Positions 1-12,174 of a DNA stretch of 64,000 nt are shown here, one piece after another. The DNA lies in contig CM053330.1 in assembly GCA_028583605.1 (NCBI GenBank), forward strand, positions 27,540,598-27,604,597, read 5' to 3'. A program made the translations under genes and the position numbers. Numbering within the stretch: the stretch's first letter is position 1; each line of letters starts with the position of its first letter. Below the pieces are notes generated by a model. That model did no database searches. It saw nothing but the letters and a program-made list of their open reading frames with translations, and had not been told where the DNA came from. Origin of the DNA: Dastarcus helophoroides (lineage: Eukaryota; Arthropoda; Insecta; Coleoptera; Bothrideridae).

Positions 1-1684
1 TGTTGATAAATGCTTTTAACCTTAATGTTAGTTACCTGCCTGAAAATAAAAAACCAAATTTTATTACAAAGTTAATTTTCTCACAACATAAGACTAAGTT
101 TACTCCTAGTATCGGTTTTTGTAAAATCTTAAAGAATGCTAAACCTGCTTCACCACCTGATGGATTTCAATTTCTTAAACAAGGCAATAAATTGGCATCC
201 GCGCAAAGTGCCGGTGTTTTTTTTTTCGTTTTTGTCGCCGTACATTCCACCCCGATGCCGCGTAATTGGAATCGGTCGTTTAGCCTGTTTTCCTGCAAGG
301 CTTTTTATCCAGTACAGGAAGCTAAATGACATCCGGGCATGATTCAGTTAAGACGCTATATTTCAGAGCGTCTGTCTAATTACGGAAGAACTTGCCCGGA
401 AAATTGTGCAGCGAATATGTTAACTCGAGGGCTTATTCAAAAGGTGATTGCATCGTCGCGTGACATTTTGAGAAGGGTTGTTGTTATAGCGTGACGCGGC
501 TGAGAATATTCAATTTTACAGTATATAAATAATATAGTGACATACAGTGGCTCTTGTGGAAATTTCGGTTTGTAAAATAAATAATGAAAACCAAGGTTCC
601 CTTTGATGTATTTGGGTAATTTCCAAGTATTTACTAAGGAGAGATGATTTGTAACAATTATAAGATAAATGTTGTTTTAATGTGTTAGCATTTTGACACA
701 GGAGACAGGATTTACAAGTAATATGCGGGAAAACAAGACTTCGAAGGTTAAATTTTCATATTAATGATTTCATTTGAAAATCAAACCGAGGACAAACAAA
801 CATAAAAGGGTTGGTGATTTTCCATCTTAATAACATTTTCTTGCATTTTCCTCAAATTTGGGTGATAAATTTAAATAACGTTAAATTAAGTCTGGTGCTG
901 GGCTTAAGGAATATTTAAATTTTGTTCTAAATTTAGGTGCCCTGCATCTTTATTAATGAATAATAGGTTTGTTAAATGTGTAGAAGAGAGAGTCATTTGC
1001 AAATAAAACATTATTTATGAATTTAATTACGAGGATCTAAATCTTTCCTTGCTATAGGGAAGACTCGGAGGAAGTTGGAAAAGCGAATAACAAATGCACT
1101 GAATACATCATTAATTAGTGATAAATTTTATGATTTAATTTTAACACCCAAATACTTCAAAAGTAATTGCCACTTTAAGGTTTAGGTGGTTTAGACAACT
1201 TTATGCTTACAGTTTAAAACAAAGTAATAGAAGTTACTATTCTTGTTTTGTTATATTTTTTACCGCCCTAACATTTTCTGTGTTTCCGTTTCATTTTGGA
1301 AAATAAATTTTTGGAATGATAGAAAACAACAAATTTGGTTAAAAAAAGTAAATTTTGAGGCACGGTCATTATAACATTTAAAAAATTTAAATGTTCTTCT
1401 AAAGCAAGAAATAAAAAAAATTTCGGGAAAAATTACATTAAAAAGTAGATCAAAATTATCAAAAGGATCAACATTCCGAGTTTCAAATTTCAGGAAACAG
1501 CCTTTCGAAAAAAGGTAAATTTTTTAAGTTTAATCGTATGTTATTCTCCATAATTTTTCTCCAAAAACGATACTGTTTAGAATATAAATAAGGCAGTGCA
1601 ACTGCAACTTTTTAATAAGCGCCTTATTTAGCAAACCTTTATCTAAAAAATAAAACATTGATACTTTTTGGTCCTATATAATTA
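1..1684. other. AT-rich non-coding stretch
   Basis: No gene or recognisable repeat seen. Positions 190-500 are less AT-rich than their surroundings, but the open frames there (for example 3-329) have no recognisable motif and composition like the flanking DNA. I treat it as intronic or intergenic. Confidence 0.5.
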
Positions 1685-2340
1685 TGCCAAAGGCGTAATT
1701 ATTTAGTAGACGAGTCGTTTGCAAGTAATAGTCAGCAAGCAAAAACATCAGTATATTTTGTTAAAAATTAAACAAAAATATTGGTTCTTTCTGTTTTTCA
1801 CACTTTTACCAAAAGCGCATTATTAATCAGACGTTTGTAGACAAGCAGACTTATTTATTCCTTTTAATTCTTCCTATCTTTACCACAAGCACAACTATTG
1901 AGAACGCGTTTAGAAATAAGGAGTAACATATTAGTGTTCTCTTATTCTTAATAACTTTACTAGAAAGACAATTTATTATTAAGCACACATTTAAAAGTAA
2001 GCAGAGATATTGGTGTCGCTTTATTGTCCATAAATCTGCAAAAAGCGTTATTATTTAGTAGAAGTCTGAAAGTGAGTAGAAATATCATTGTTTTTAATTC
2101 GCCATAAGATTACTAAAAGCGCAATTATTTGCCGACAGTTTACAAGTGAAGTAAAATATTAATTAAGCCTTTTAGTTAAACCAAAATAATAATTATTAGG
2201 CAGTGGTTTCGTAGAGAATAGACTATTTCATTTTTAATAATTTCACTAAAAACGGAATTTTTAAGGTCAGTTTAAAAGTTATAAGAAGCACATATTCTTC
2301 ACAAATTTACCAAAGCTATAATTATATTACTTAACGTGGT
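1685..2340 (+). repeat. Degenerate ~75-bp tandem repeat, array 1
   Basis: About nine diverged units follow one another. Each carries a core like CTTTACCAAAAGCGCAATTA, then TTTAGTAGAC, TTTACAAGTAAGCAGA and a T-rich tail. Cores begin near 1685, 1804, 1878, 1955, 2032, 2106, 2180, 2250 and 2308, a spacing of 70-77 bp except for one longer gap. The same core and order of sub-motifs recur at 41.4-43.7 kb in the same orientation, so both arrays belong to one repeat family. Divergence between units is high, so the array is old. No coding potential seen. Confidence 0.65.
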
Positions 2341-2549
2341 TTTTGTCCTTGAAATAGAGTTTTTTGTCTTAACAATTAAGGTGCACTGAGTTTTAAAAAA
2401 AATATTAAGAAAATCCAACACGTCACGTTTCCAAAATATTCATTATTTTTGATTTCCAATAAATATGCTTAAAAAAGTACTTAAAAAATTAAAAATGAAT
2501 TGCCTTAGCCTTTTTTTATTTATTTGTGTCTCTGTCTCTTATAATAGAC

Positions 2550-2900
2550 CAACTATAATCATCTAACATAGCCCGGCCTCAGTAATTTTAATAATTTTGC
2601 TCAAAATATTTTAAATCCTGATGAAAACGATCTCCATGTTCGTCACTGACTTGTTTAAGGTTTTCAGGGAAGTAGTCGAGGTGCAAGTGATGAAAATGAA
2701 TTTTCAGAGTCATGTTGACACCCATTCATTGAAAATTATGTAGTAGGTCAGCAATTTGCGGTCGATAATTTTTATTTTTTTTTGTTGCCTTAGAGCTCTG
2801 TGATAACAAGTAGTAGTGAATCCCAAGGAGATCTTTTAGTATCCAATAGACTATTTTCTTTCTCATCTTTTAATATTTTTTGATTTTCGGTTCGATAAAT
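2550..2900 (-). pseudogene. C-terminal relic of an expanded arthropod repeat-protein family
   Basis: Read on the minus strand, the segment gives a broken frame with the recognisable block NMTLKIHFHHLHLDYFPENL followed by SDEHGDRFHQDL and DDYSWSIIRD. These match, from memory, the C-terminal region of a large uncharacterised protein family expanded in arthropod genomes, where FPENxGxxSDEHGERFHQDI is highly conserved. Several in-frame stops interrupt it, so it is dead. The preceding part of the same protein type lies at 5640-6235 in the same orientation, about 2.7 kb upstream in minus-strand terms; the two may be halves of one copy split by later DNA. Cellular function of the family is unknown to me. 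Confidence 0.6.
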
Positions 2901-5639
2901 ATACTGTGGTAAGTCGAGTTCTACTAAACTGTTCTATTTCCTCGTTTGTTTATTTAATTGAATTTTTATTTAATTTTTCATGAAAATATTAAATCTACAA
3001 ATACTGTATTATAAAAATTTGTTGTAACATAACGTTTTGCGTAAGAAACAGATTTCTTAGCAGTTTACAAATTAGATAAGGGTTATTTGTTAGACCTGGT
3101 TTGTTTCAAAAAAATGATTTAAGCACACAAATACGGATAACTTAGTAAAAGGACATGTTAGTTTTGAAGGACCGCTGAAAGTAGAGTAATAAATTAACGG
3201 CACTAAAAGAGCTATTAGTGTCAATAACGGAAACCGTAGTAAATCTTTCGGCAAGACCATGTGGTGGTATACTGGAGGAATTTGACGTTCAAAAAACACC
3301 CTTAGAAACACGTACAATTGTAAGTTATTTAAAACTCAATTATCGAAGTAAAACTTGCAAGATAAAGGGACGGCATCATTCAAAATGGGTTTGCAGTTTG
3401 ATTTTCACTTTAAGAATCCTTTTCAGAATTTATTTAAGAATTAATTTGGATTAGAAATATTTAAATTAGTAGAAATTCTGCATCCTCGTGCCCTCTAGCG
3501 AGATGCAGAGGATGTCTTTCGGTCCCCAGAAATTAAGGGTAGGGGAATAAAAAGATAAAACACGGTAAAGAAATTTACAGTGTAGTCAAATATTTAACTT
3601 CGATAAAATTAGTTGAGAAATTATGGTCAACTTCCGGACTTATAAAAACGAGTACGAAATACGGGAGTTTAAAAAAAAAACTGCTTCTGTTTGTGCTAAT
3701 TAACGAGAATGAACACAAAAAAAACAACAATTTCTGTTCAACGTGAAGTTCTAGTGCCATTTATGTGATGTTTGCTACGGGATAAATAGGCAAGTAAATT
3801 TAAATTGTCTAATGATTTTGTTTGATGGTTTTTCGCTCTTATATGATTTAATTAACTTTTCCTAAAATTTGAGAAATACTTGTTCCTAACTTTGATCAAT
3901 ATAGGGTGGGGGGGCGTACAAAAAAGAAGAGAAAGAAATTTAAAATTCCGCAACAATAGAATGAATGAGAAAGTCGTTGTTAGAAAATTATTATAGGGCC
4001 AAGAACCCTACCGCTGACTGGTGCAACTACCGGTCTCAGTTTGAAAAAAAGGAAACAAAAATAAAACAAAATAAAAATACAAAGACAAGAAAACAAAAAG
4101 GAAATAAAGCGCATTCGCTTCATACAAACATTTTCATTTCCTTAAGGTCGATGTTAGTGTTCTGCTGTTGGAAGCTGAGTTTCCGGGGGTTCCAAAATAA
4201 TTTATACACATCACCACAAAGGTCCGGCAACTGGCAGCAGACACATATATTTGGGTTTTACTGATGATGTTCTGCAAGTTCTAGAAACGTGGGTATTGTA
4301 TACCTTAACATCCTAGAAGCATAAGCCACAATGAGCTCTTACCTAGTTCTTGTTTTGATGTATTCACCTAGTGCTACCTCATTCGCAGATTCTCCTTCGT
4401 AGGTTGCTTGAATCCCAAAAATATAGGACAAGACAACCTGGTCCAAAGAGAGCCTTATAGATCTGTTGACAAATGGGGAGTACTAACGCAGGTGAACGAG
4501 CAGTATCAGCATCAGCTCTCGTTAGGGAGATGTTTTGACGAAAGAAATGAGAACTTCTTGCTAGTTTCTAACTTTAATTTAAATGTTTTTTTGTGTGTGC
4601 TAAGTCAAGCTTAGCCACTTTCTGGGCCAGAAAACGCCCCTTTTATTAGACTAGTAGCCGTAGAAGTAGATGTAGTGTTAAAAGGGAAAATTCTGCTCAG
4701 AAAGTTTCTATGAAATCTGAACAATATTTCTAGTCTATTTTATGACACTGGTTTGAGTTTGAGTGATTGAGTTTGGTATGAAAAAAAAAACAAACAAAGG
4801 AACAAGTTAACAAAGGAAAGAAAGAAAGAAAGAGTGAGAGAACGAGAGATCTGTAAGATTGAATCAACATTTATAAATTTGATTTATTACGATAAATCAC
4901 AACTTCATTTCCAAGCTTGAGCTCCATTTTCTCGTAGCATTATTCCTTTGATATTGTTAGCTCAAAGCTTTAACAGAAAACTGTATGCTATGTGAAGTAT
5001 GCTTGAATTAAGAAGCGACAAAACACAAAAGAATTGGGGAATAAAAACAGACACCTGAAAATAATTTGAGAACCTCTGTGTACAAACTAATCAGCGAACA
5101 CCCACCGATAATCAGGTACAAAGTTAGCTGCATTTGGTTTGAAAACCTCTGAGTACAAACTAAGTGGCTCAGCTGAGGAAAACATTGGGATTATTAGGGT
5201 TAAAATAAACTTTCGGAAATTAATAACCCACGCATCATATACAAACGAAAGAGTTAAACAAAGAATGTCAGATTACTTGTGCTTAATGAATTCTCTTAAG
5301 TTTCTAAAGAAATATTTCTCTCAGATCTGTGTCCAGCAAATTTAAACAAGTTTAAACAAACAGGTTCACTTTATTTTGTTGTATTATGTTTAAGAACACT
5401 TGAAAATCACAAACTTGAAATTTTGTTGATTTACGTGTTAACCTATTGTAATAAAACGTTGAGGTCAATTGTTGTTTGAATTTGATAACACTTCGCTGTC
5501 GACTCTATGAACTGGGGTTACAATTTAGTAGAATAAAATAATTTTAAACACAACGTAGACAAATTGGGTCCGAAAATCGAAGGTAAATTATTCTTCGAAA
5601 ATTTTTAAAAATGAGCGAAATTCAACAATTTTGAAAAAC
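2901..5639. other. Non-coding stretch
   Basis: No gene recognised. A purine-rich AAAG simple repeat lies near 4782-4850. The segment separates two parts of the same relic protein (2550-2900 and 5640-6235), so it may contain one or more inserted elements, but I could not find inverted ends for them. Confidence 0.45.
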
Positions 5640-6235
5640 TATATATAAACTCACTGGTCACGCTGGTCGCTCATTACAATACCTTCTTTTAGTTTCGCCT
5701 CAAACAGATTAGGAAAAATGGAGCACAGATGCTGCGCTAGTTTTATCTAAAGCCTTGACAAAGTTTTTCACCAATCCTGATTTTATGTAAAGCGGCGGTA
5801 GTACAATTTTTTGTGGTAGTATATTCTATCTGGCCAGTCTATTTTATTATAATGATCATTTTTGGCTCGCGGACCCCACAAACAGAAAAAGCAATAACAT
5901 TTTGTATAGCCGCCTTGTAAGCGTAAAAGTAAGCCCACTACTTTTGGATTCCTACAGACAATCTAATTGTGATCTTTGTGTTTAATAATTTTAATTAGTG
6001 TTAACATCGTTTCATATGTTTCTTTAGTATCTACTGCAAGACCTATCAGAATAGGCGGCTTCTTGTTGCCATTATGTAGAACGACTGCTTTTAAACTAGT
6101 CTTCGATGAATCAACAAATAGCCGCCATTCCTCTGGCTTATAAGGTTGTTGCATTTCTTTGAAAAGCCCAACTATATCGTAACAGCAATAAAGTTTGTTT
6201 TCTTACTTAAAGAATGTTGAACAACATTCACTTCG
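5640..6235 (-). pseudogene. Internal part of the same arthropod repeat-protein relic
   Basis: The minus-strand reading begins near 6230 with DIVGLFKEMQQPYKPEEWRL and continues FVDSSKTSLKAVVLHNGN, ending its first frame at 5963. Beyond a stop and frame slips, the order goes on: a VGLLLxLQGGYTKCYCFFCLW block, AKNDHYNKxDWPDR, and near 5640-5720 SIFPNLFEAKLKEGI. This is the usual order of the family (EWRLFIDSS, then LLHNGN, then GxTKxPCFLCxWDSR, then a DWP motif, then SEAKxKEGIF). The cysteine pair in the CYCFFC block is kept. Stops and indels show it is not functional. It aligns to the part of the protein just before the segment at 2550-2900. Confidence 0.65.
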
Positions 6236-9200
6236 TGTATGATACATGCTGTTGTGCTGCGAGCAAGTAACCTTCATTGTTGCAGTCGTGAACCTAGCAA
6301 TTCAGCTTAGGATTAAGATAGGTTTAAATCTCTTAGTAAATTATTTAGTAAGTAAGTGAGTAATAATATGTAGTTCTTCAGGGATTTTAACCAATTCAAC
6401 TAAACTTGTGTCACTTTGGATTTGATCTTGATTCTGTGTTAGACATCAATGTTATGCTAGAACCGGAAGGTTCTGAAACTTGCTGCTTGTTTGAACCGAA
6501 AATGACTTTAGTAACCAAAGAAACATCTGCATATAAAATTTTAGGTTTGTTCTTCTGATTAAAACCAAATGTCTTAGTGAGACAGAGGTAACAATCATTT
6601 TCGTAGTTAGATGGTTCCCTTTATATCATTGGCATTTTAAAATTTAAAAATCAATCTGCTTTATTCTGCAGCTAAGGAGTCTATAGTTTTTCCACACGTC
6701 TAACAAATACTTAAGAAGTCCACTTTTGTCCTGGTGTGGACCGAACTTTGGAAATAACAAAAATATGATTTTTTGAGTGATTCCGTTACGAGACATCCTT
6801 TCTTAGATATAATAAATTTGTCACAAATAAAACAAAAATGGTCAAGATGTACTTAGCACAACCTTTTTGATGTTTTAAAAACAAATATTTATTGACGTGA
6901 ACATTAACTGCGCTAACATTTTAGAATGAATTCAGAACCAACATTTGGGTAGTCTGAAACAAAATTATAATGATAACTCAATTCTTTGACGTAATAAAAA
7001 TAAAACAAATATATATTTGCAATAAGCTTTTGCCACTAAATAAAACGATATGATATTCACTGAAATCAACATGAACGTTTTTTATTTTGTAAACTAGTGT
7101 TATTATTTGGTAGACATTGCAGGTAAGCACATGCAATCTTGTCGTTTTATTTTCTATAATTTCACCATAAAAAACTATTATTGAGTAGACTCCTAAAATC
7201 AAACAAAAACCTTGTTGCTCTTTTATTCTTCGTAATTCTTCCAAAATGGATATTATTCGGTGTAGTAATGTTATCGTTAAAGTCGTAACAAATTAAATTG
7301 TTTCTTGGTATATTAATTTGTGGAAATTAAAATGACGTTATTGAATAAAGCAGGGGAAACTAATTGGGTTATTTAAAAATTTTCATCCCCAAAACGCCTT
7401 CCTGTCCCAATTCTCCTTAGGACAAGTTGTTTACGCTCGCAAACTATGCCCTATATTGAGAGGAAGCACTTGCGCCGCTCCATATTTTATCAAAACCAGC
7501 TAACGTTTGGTGTATTAACCAAATAAATTTAGCGAGGGTTGCAGATAATTCCGACTGTGTTTGGGGTTATTAGTAAATTAGGCTAGAACTGTTGATTATA
7601 CCAACCAAACTGACCGAGTCCCTCCATAAGTAACTAGAATGGCAACTTTACCAAACATGGATTACGCAACTAATTTAAAATTATTGATTAAGCTGTATGG
7701 TTCGTTGATTATGTTTGAAATAGAAACAAATGTAAATTATAAAGCTATACTGGCTCTACCAGTCACATCATACATCTTCATTAATTAAGCTTAATTCAAA
7801 CTTTTCCTAGAACCTTCTGTTTGGATGAGGTTTTATTTCATGTAATCCATTTAGAATAAACAGCTGGTTTGAGTTTTTCGTAAATCTCATTAGGTAGAGG
7901 TACTAATTTAATTAAATCAAAATAAAACTTTTCTTTCGACGATACATTACACGAATAATTAAAATTTTAGTGGTACATATTTATGTTATGTGACAAGTAA
8001 ATGGTTTTAACTAATTTAATGACCGTAACATTTTAAAATAAATTTGACCTAAAAGCGTTTTAGTTAAGGCCCTCATCTCTTATTCTAACTTTTATTTATG
8101 TTGTATTTACAAGGTGTTTTGTTTAAAGCCGACAATACCACTTAGCTTTACGAAGATAATAATTAATAAATTAATGGAAGGGAAATTATTTGATATTCTT
8201 CACATTTATAGGTACTTCTCGAAATTATGAAATATTTTTTATTAATCTAAGGCTACTTCAAACATATTTAAAAAAACCCAGCAGTAATCAATGAGACGTT
8301 TCCCAAATCAATCAATTTCGAAGATAAATCAAGTTACTTTAGGACAAAATACCCCAAAGCCACCACACTCTTCAAGCTTGCATCACTCCTTTTATTCGAC
8401 AGATATTGTTAATTTGATGAAACCTTTATTTAATAAAGCTTCGGAAGGCAACTAAACAAAATCCGGAATTATCCGATGACATTTAACGATTATCTAGTGA
8501 ATTGGAAGGAAAATCGCTTTAAGACCTAATGAACGACCCGGAAGCACCAACCTTGGGGAAGTTCAGCGGGTCAGTCTTTTCGTTTTTACGCAGATCTGTA
8601 TTGATTGGTCTTAGAATGTCTTCGCCTCGTTTTTATACTTTCTTTTTACGATTACACGGCAATAGGACGTTAAAAGGTCTGCTTACAGAGGAAAGAATCT
8701 GTTTGATGTTAAAGTCATTTTATTAAACAGATAAAAATAGCATATTTGTGCCCTTACGATTTGGTTTATTATATAGGCTGTTTTTGGTTAAAATATTGTT
8801 AAATTTAATAACCTATTTTTAGAGAATAAGGGAAAATTTTTTCATTGAAATTGGAATACTAAACAATCACTTTATCTAATTGCAAAAACAAATCATTAAG
8901 TTTCAATTTTAAAATTAATTTCAGTAAATCGTCATACAAATGTTAATTATAATATCTAAGTCAGTGTTTCAAAAACCCAGGTTCATCTTTGTGTTAAGAA
9001 AACATCAATTACTAATCCATCCTAATGGAAGATATAATCCGCTTTTGAGATTTGATCTGCCTGCACTGCAATGATTTGCAAGCACCACTTGATTTTGTTA
9101 TTTACCTGCCACTGCCAAATTAATCCACCAAAGGCTGGACTCTTCTGTTTCAAGCTAAGAAATACTTCACATCCCAACAACCAATTTCTTTATATAAAGC

Positions 9201-9797
9201 CCAAGTTGGGCCAGTGCTGAGGTACATTTTTTTTATGTTTAAAGATCAGCTCCAAACCATATTTTTTGGCTTCATTAAAAAAAGAGCAGTCCAATTGACT
9301 GAATACCTCCAAACATTGAAGCACAGGCGAAGGGTTGGTAACGTGTTTTTACCATAAATACTTTCATAGATGTTTTTAAAAATTGGTAGTTGTGAACTCC
9401 TTCAAGAAGCATTTCTTAATGGATTGTTCATGACTAACATAAAACAATTTCAAATTTAATTTCTCTTTAGTCGTGGTAAATCCTAATCAAATGCATTTCT
9501 CTCTTGTTCTTTTTTTATTTGCAGTATATTGCAAACAAAATATTTATAAAGAACTCCCAAATTCTAACCAGTTTGTATATGTAAAAAACCTTATTTCAAG
9601 TTGTAAACCAGTTTTTATGGAAGTTTGAAAGAGACTGTTCACTATCATTATATATTGCAGGAATAAGAATCTTATGCCTCTTTGAAAAGGATGGTTTTAA
9701 ATTTTAGTTCGACCACCTTTATTTGCTTGTGAACGTGAACTTTTTTTAATGTTTAATCCACTCGCAAAATATAATTTAATTGTGAAACATATGTTTA
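6236..9797. other. Non-coding stretch
   Basis: Nothing recognised as coding. The open frames here, for example 6978-7244 (-) and 8529-8726 (+), are short, AT-biased and without known motifs. Positions 9610-9752 are one copy of an imperfect repeat whose other copy is at 11250-11367. Confidence 0.45.
9610..9752 (+). repeat. Dispersed direct repeat, copy 1 of segment Y
   Basis: Shares TTTTTATG, AAGTTTGAAA, GACTGT, ACTATCA and CTTGTGAACGT in order with 11250-11367. A companion segment (X) lies at 9975-10118 and at 11118-11250. In the first locus Y precedes X; in the second X precedes Y. This implies duplication followed by rearrangement or insertion. Confidence 0.5.
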
Positions 9798-10271
9798 TGT
9801 ACCTGTAACAACAGTGCTAGAAATTAAAAATATCTACAACCACAACCATAGACCGGTCGACGTTCCTTGACCGAACCATGGGATGGTTATTGTAAACAAT
9901 TGCAACTTATTTGCCATTGGTCAGCTTTGACTGCAGGTGCCCTCTGCGTAACCTGCAGAACATTCCCTTAACATTATTATTTAAGTTATTTAAGTTTTTT
10001 AAACATATGAGACGCAGAGAAAGCTTGCGTTTAACGTGGTTCGATGCAAACCCATAATACAAGAATGGAAGCTACCTCACTAGAGTGGCCTTTGTAACCT
10101 TGCTTACATCCTACTTTTAGTTGTAATTCCTAGCAATGATAGCTTCAATTACCATATATCAAAAATATTTCTTGTAAGATACAGTCAAAAGTCAGTTACA
10201 CTAACTGACTAGCTGACTACTCATTTATTCATTGCCATTAACTCGCAGGCGAGTATCGACAGGTCACGCAT

Positions 10272-10450
10272 TTATTGACAGTTGTGGGTTTGTCTGTGGC
10301 TGAAGAGCATAATTCTGAATGTAATTATTCTACCGCAGTCTGGACATTGGAAATCGCCCTGAGGGGATATGTATCTAGGTATTCTTCTTGGTCCGCTGTA
10401 GTTAGATATAGTTCTTTTCTTTTTCTTGGTGGAACGGACTGGTCGTTGGT
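10272..10450 (-). pseudogene. LINE 3'-end fragment with C2H2-like finger
   Basis: The minus-strand frame contains GDFQCPDCGRIITFRIMLFS followed by HRQTHN, a Cys2-His2-type pattern (C-x2-C with downstream H-x3-H). Fingers of the form CxxCGRxxxSRIGLxSHxRTH are common at the C-terminus of insect non-LTR retrotransposon polyproteins. Upstream in the same frame are RPVRSTKKKK and RRIPRYISPQ. There is no reverse transcriptase attached, so it is a fragment. The frame runs out of the palindrome at 10454-10592. Confidence 0.45.
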
Positions 10451-10453
10451 TAT

Positions 10454-10592
10454 CTTCAAAAATTGAAATACAGAACTTGTCCCCTGAAATCAAGAAAGAT
10501 TAAAAAACACAACAAACGTTGCTATAACGCGTTTGTTGTGTTTTTCAATCTTTCTTGGTTTCAGGAGACAAGTTCCGTATTTTAATAGTTCT
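10454..10592. repeat. Head-to-head inverted repeat (two copies of a dispersed repeat end)
   Basis: Two arms of about 63 bp meet around 10519-10527. Going outward, both read an AACAAA / TTTGTTGTG stretch, a T-rich tract, then CAGGRGACAAGTTC and GTATTT. Outside about 10592 the arms diverge. The same unit occurs singly at 20164-20300 (+) and 52176-52296 (-). Each unit has a pyrimidine tract followed by CAG directly before GGGACAAG, which resembles a splice acceptor. Confidence 0.6.
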
Positions 10593-10679
10593 TCTCCATT
10601 CGAGGCGGTTACTTGCCATGTTTTGTTAATTGGCAGCAATGTTTAGACTTTTTAAAGATTGCTGTAAACAAAGTAGTAA

Positions 10680-10985
10680 TAGTACTGACACTACTATAAG
10701 GCTGTGGAACCTAGTCACCATATGCTCGGCATATTAAAGCAATAGAACGAACGTTACAGAAGAAAATCCTAAATATCAGATAGTATCATCGCAAACTTCA
10801 CGGTCCTAGATAAAGCAAATTATCCTTCAATCAAAATACTGGTGTCTCGCTTCAAATTAAGATGGCTAGGACATGTATATCGCATGGGAGATAACCGCGT
10901 GGTTAAAAACATCTTCTATGGTGTGTTACTGGAAGGACAACGAAAACAAGCGGTCAGCGGCTCAGAGATAGCTTACTACTAGGTA
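10680..10985 (+). pseudogene. LINE C-terminal fragment (RWLGHV motif)
   Basis: On the plus strand the segment reads through KLRWLGHVYRMGDNRVVKN and then IFYGVLLEGQRKQ. LRWxGHVxRMxDxRxxKxxxxG is a widespread motif at the 3' end of insect non-LTR retrotransposon ORFs. Frame slips and stops surround it. It lies in the opposite orientation to the zinc-finger fragment at 10272-10450. Confidence 0.5.
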
Positions 10986-11117
10986 TAAGTTGGAAGGGTT
11001 TACAATGAGCATACCATTCTGATGAAGCCAAGGAATGCCAAAATAGGTATTTGTAAATATTTTCTGCTTTTAGTTCGTTGACAGTTTGATTAGAAAAAAA
11101 ATTAATTGACATCTATT

Positions 11118-11367
11118 AAGTTAAACATTTCTCAACTCATGTCAGGCAAAATGCGCTTGTATTCAATGGAGTTTGGGCGACGTAAATCCATAATATAAAA
11201 ATAAAAGTTGCAGTGGCCTTTGTGAGCTTGCAAACATCGTATATCTTAATCGTTTTTATGTAAGTTTGAAATTGACTGTCCACCATCACGATATATTTGG
11301 AAAATTTAAATTGCATTTCTCTTCAGATCATCCTTATTTACTTGTGAACGTAATTTCTTATAGGACT
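11118..11367 (+). repeat. Dispersed direct repeat, copy 2 (segments X then Y)
   Basis: 11118-11250 matches 9975-10118 (shared CCATAATA and TGGCCTTTGT blocks, then CTTGC and ACATC) and 11250-11367 matches 9610-9752. Identity is partial throughout. Between 11367 and 12170 nothing else was recognised. Confidence 0.45.
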
Positions 11368-12174
11368 CTTCGCCTTTTCACTTGCCTTAAACTCAAAGTA
11401 ACTGTGGCGCCATATTAAAAATATTCTAATACTAATTAATTAAGTTTATTAATTTTATTTAACATTAATTAATTCTGAAATTGATGTTAAAAATACCTCT
11501 TAAAACGCTAACCAATTTAAAACCAGTTTGAAGTTTATTTAGTGATCCTAAATTTTGTGTTGCTTATCTTAAATAACATATATTTGATAAGTTCATTTAA
11601 TTTTTAGATAATTCTTATAAAATATTTGTACTATTAAATAATGAAACTATTATGACTTTGACTTAAATTTATGTCATCGCAGTATTCTATCTGTTACTTT
11701 GAAAATTGATAACTAGAAAACTTTAAAAGAAAGGATAATATTAGGAGTTTTTAAGGTAAACTTTCCTGTGTATTGTAACTTTGTATTGCAATAGGGGCTC
11801 GCAGATCAAATTCCTGACGTCTGGAATCTTGTTAATACTACTTAACAACCCTTGTGACCGTAACTAAATGTTATGTCTCCAATATTCGCTTGCAACCCAC
11901 ATTTTTGCTTGTTTTGAAGCTTTGAAAATTTAACTTTGAAACCAGGCCTTATCCAATTTATAGAAACTGTGAGCTAATTTCTTAGGTCAACACTTTAAGT
12001 TTGAAAATTATATGATATAATATTTGGAAATTTTAAAACTTTCACGCCAAATGAATAAATATATCAATTTAAGTAAATTGTATCAAATTTAACAAGCTTA
12101 ATGTTATTAGTACTATTTAAAAATTTCTAATTGAATTGTTTTCATAATCTAGAAAGACTAAAATAGTGCAACAA

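Larger units (their letters stand above)
9798..11090. mobile_element. Larger member of the fold-back element family, degraded
   Basis: The left end (about 9820-9900) reads like the left arm of the fold-back element at 39222: ACAACCACAACCATAGACC, then GTTCCTTGACC and a TGGTTATTGTAAACA block. The right end (about 11000-11075) reads like that element's right arm: GGAAGGGTTTACAA, GCCAAGGAATGCC, then TGTAAATATTTTC. Here about 1.1 kb lies between the arms, including a palindrome and two LINE 3' fragments. The edges are approximate and no target duplication was identified. Segment X of the direct repeat (9975-10118) also lies inside, so insertion order is unclear. Confidence 0.45.

Noticed and set aside
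3..329. 108-codon open frame at the left edge
   Set aside because: No known motif, overlaps open frames on both strands, and runs through a low-complexity T run. No splice or promoter support.
4780..4850. AAAG-rich purine tract as a functional element
   Set aside because: A common simple repeat with no further structure.
10275..10466. Plus-strand frame opposite the zinc-finger LINE tail
   Set aside because: It is the antisense shadow of the minus-strand C2H2-like frame.
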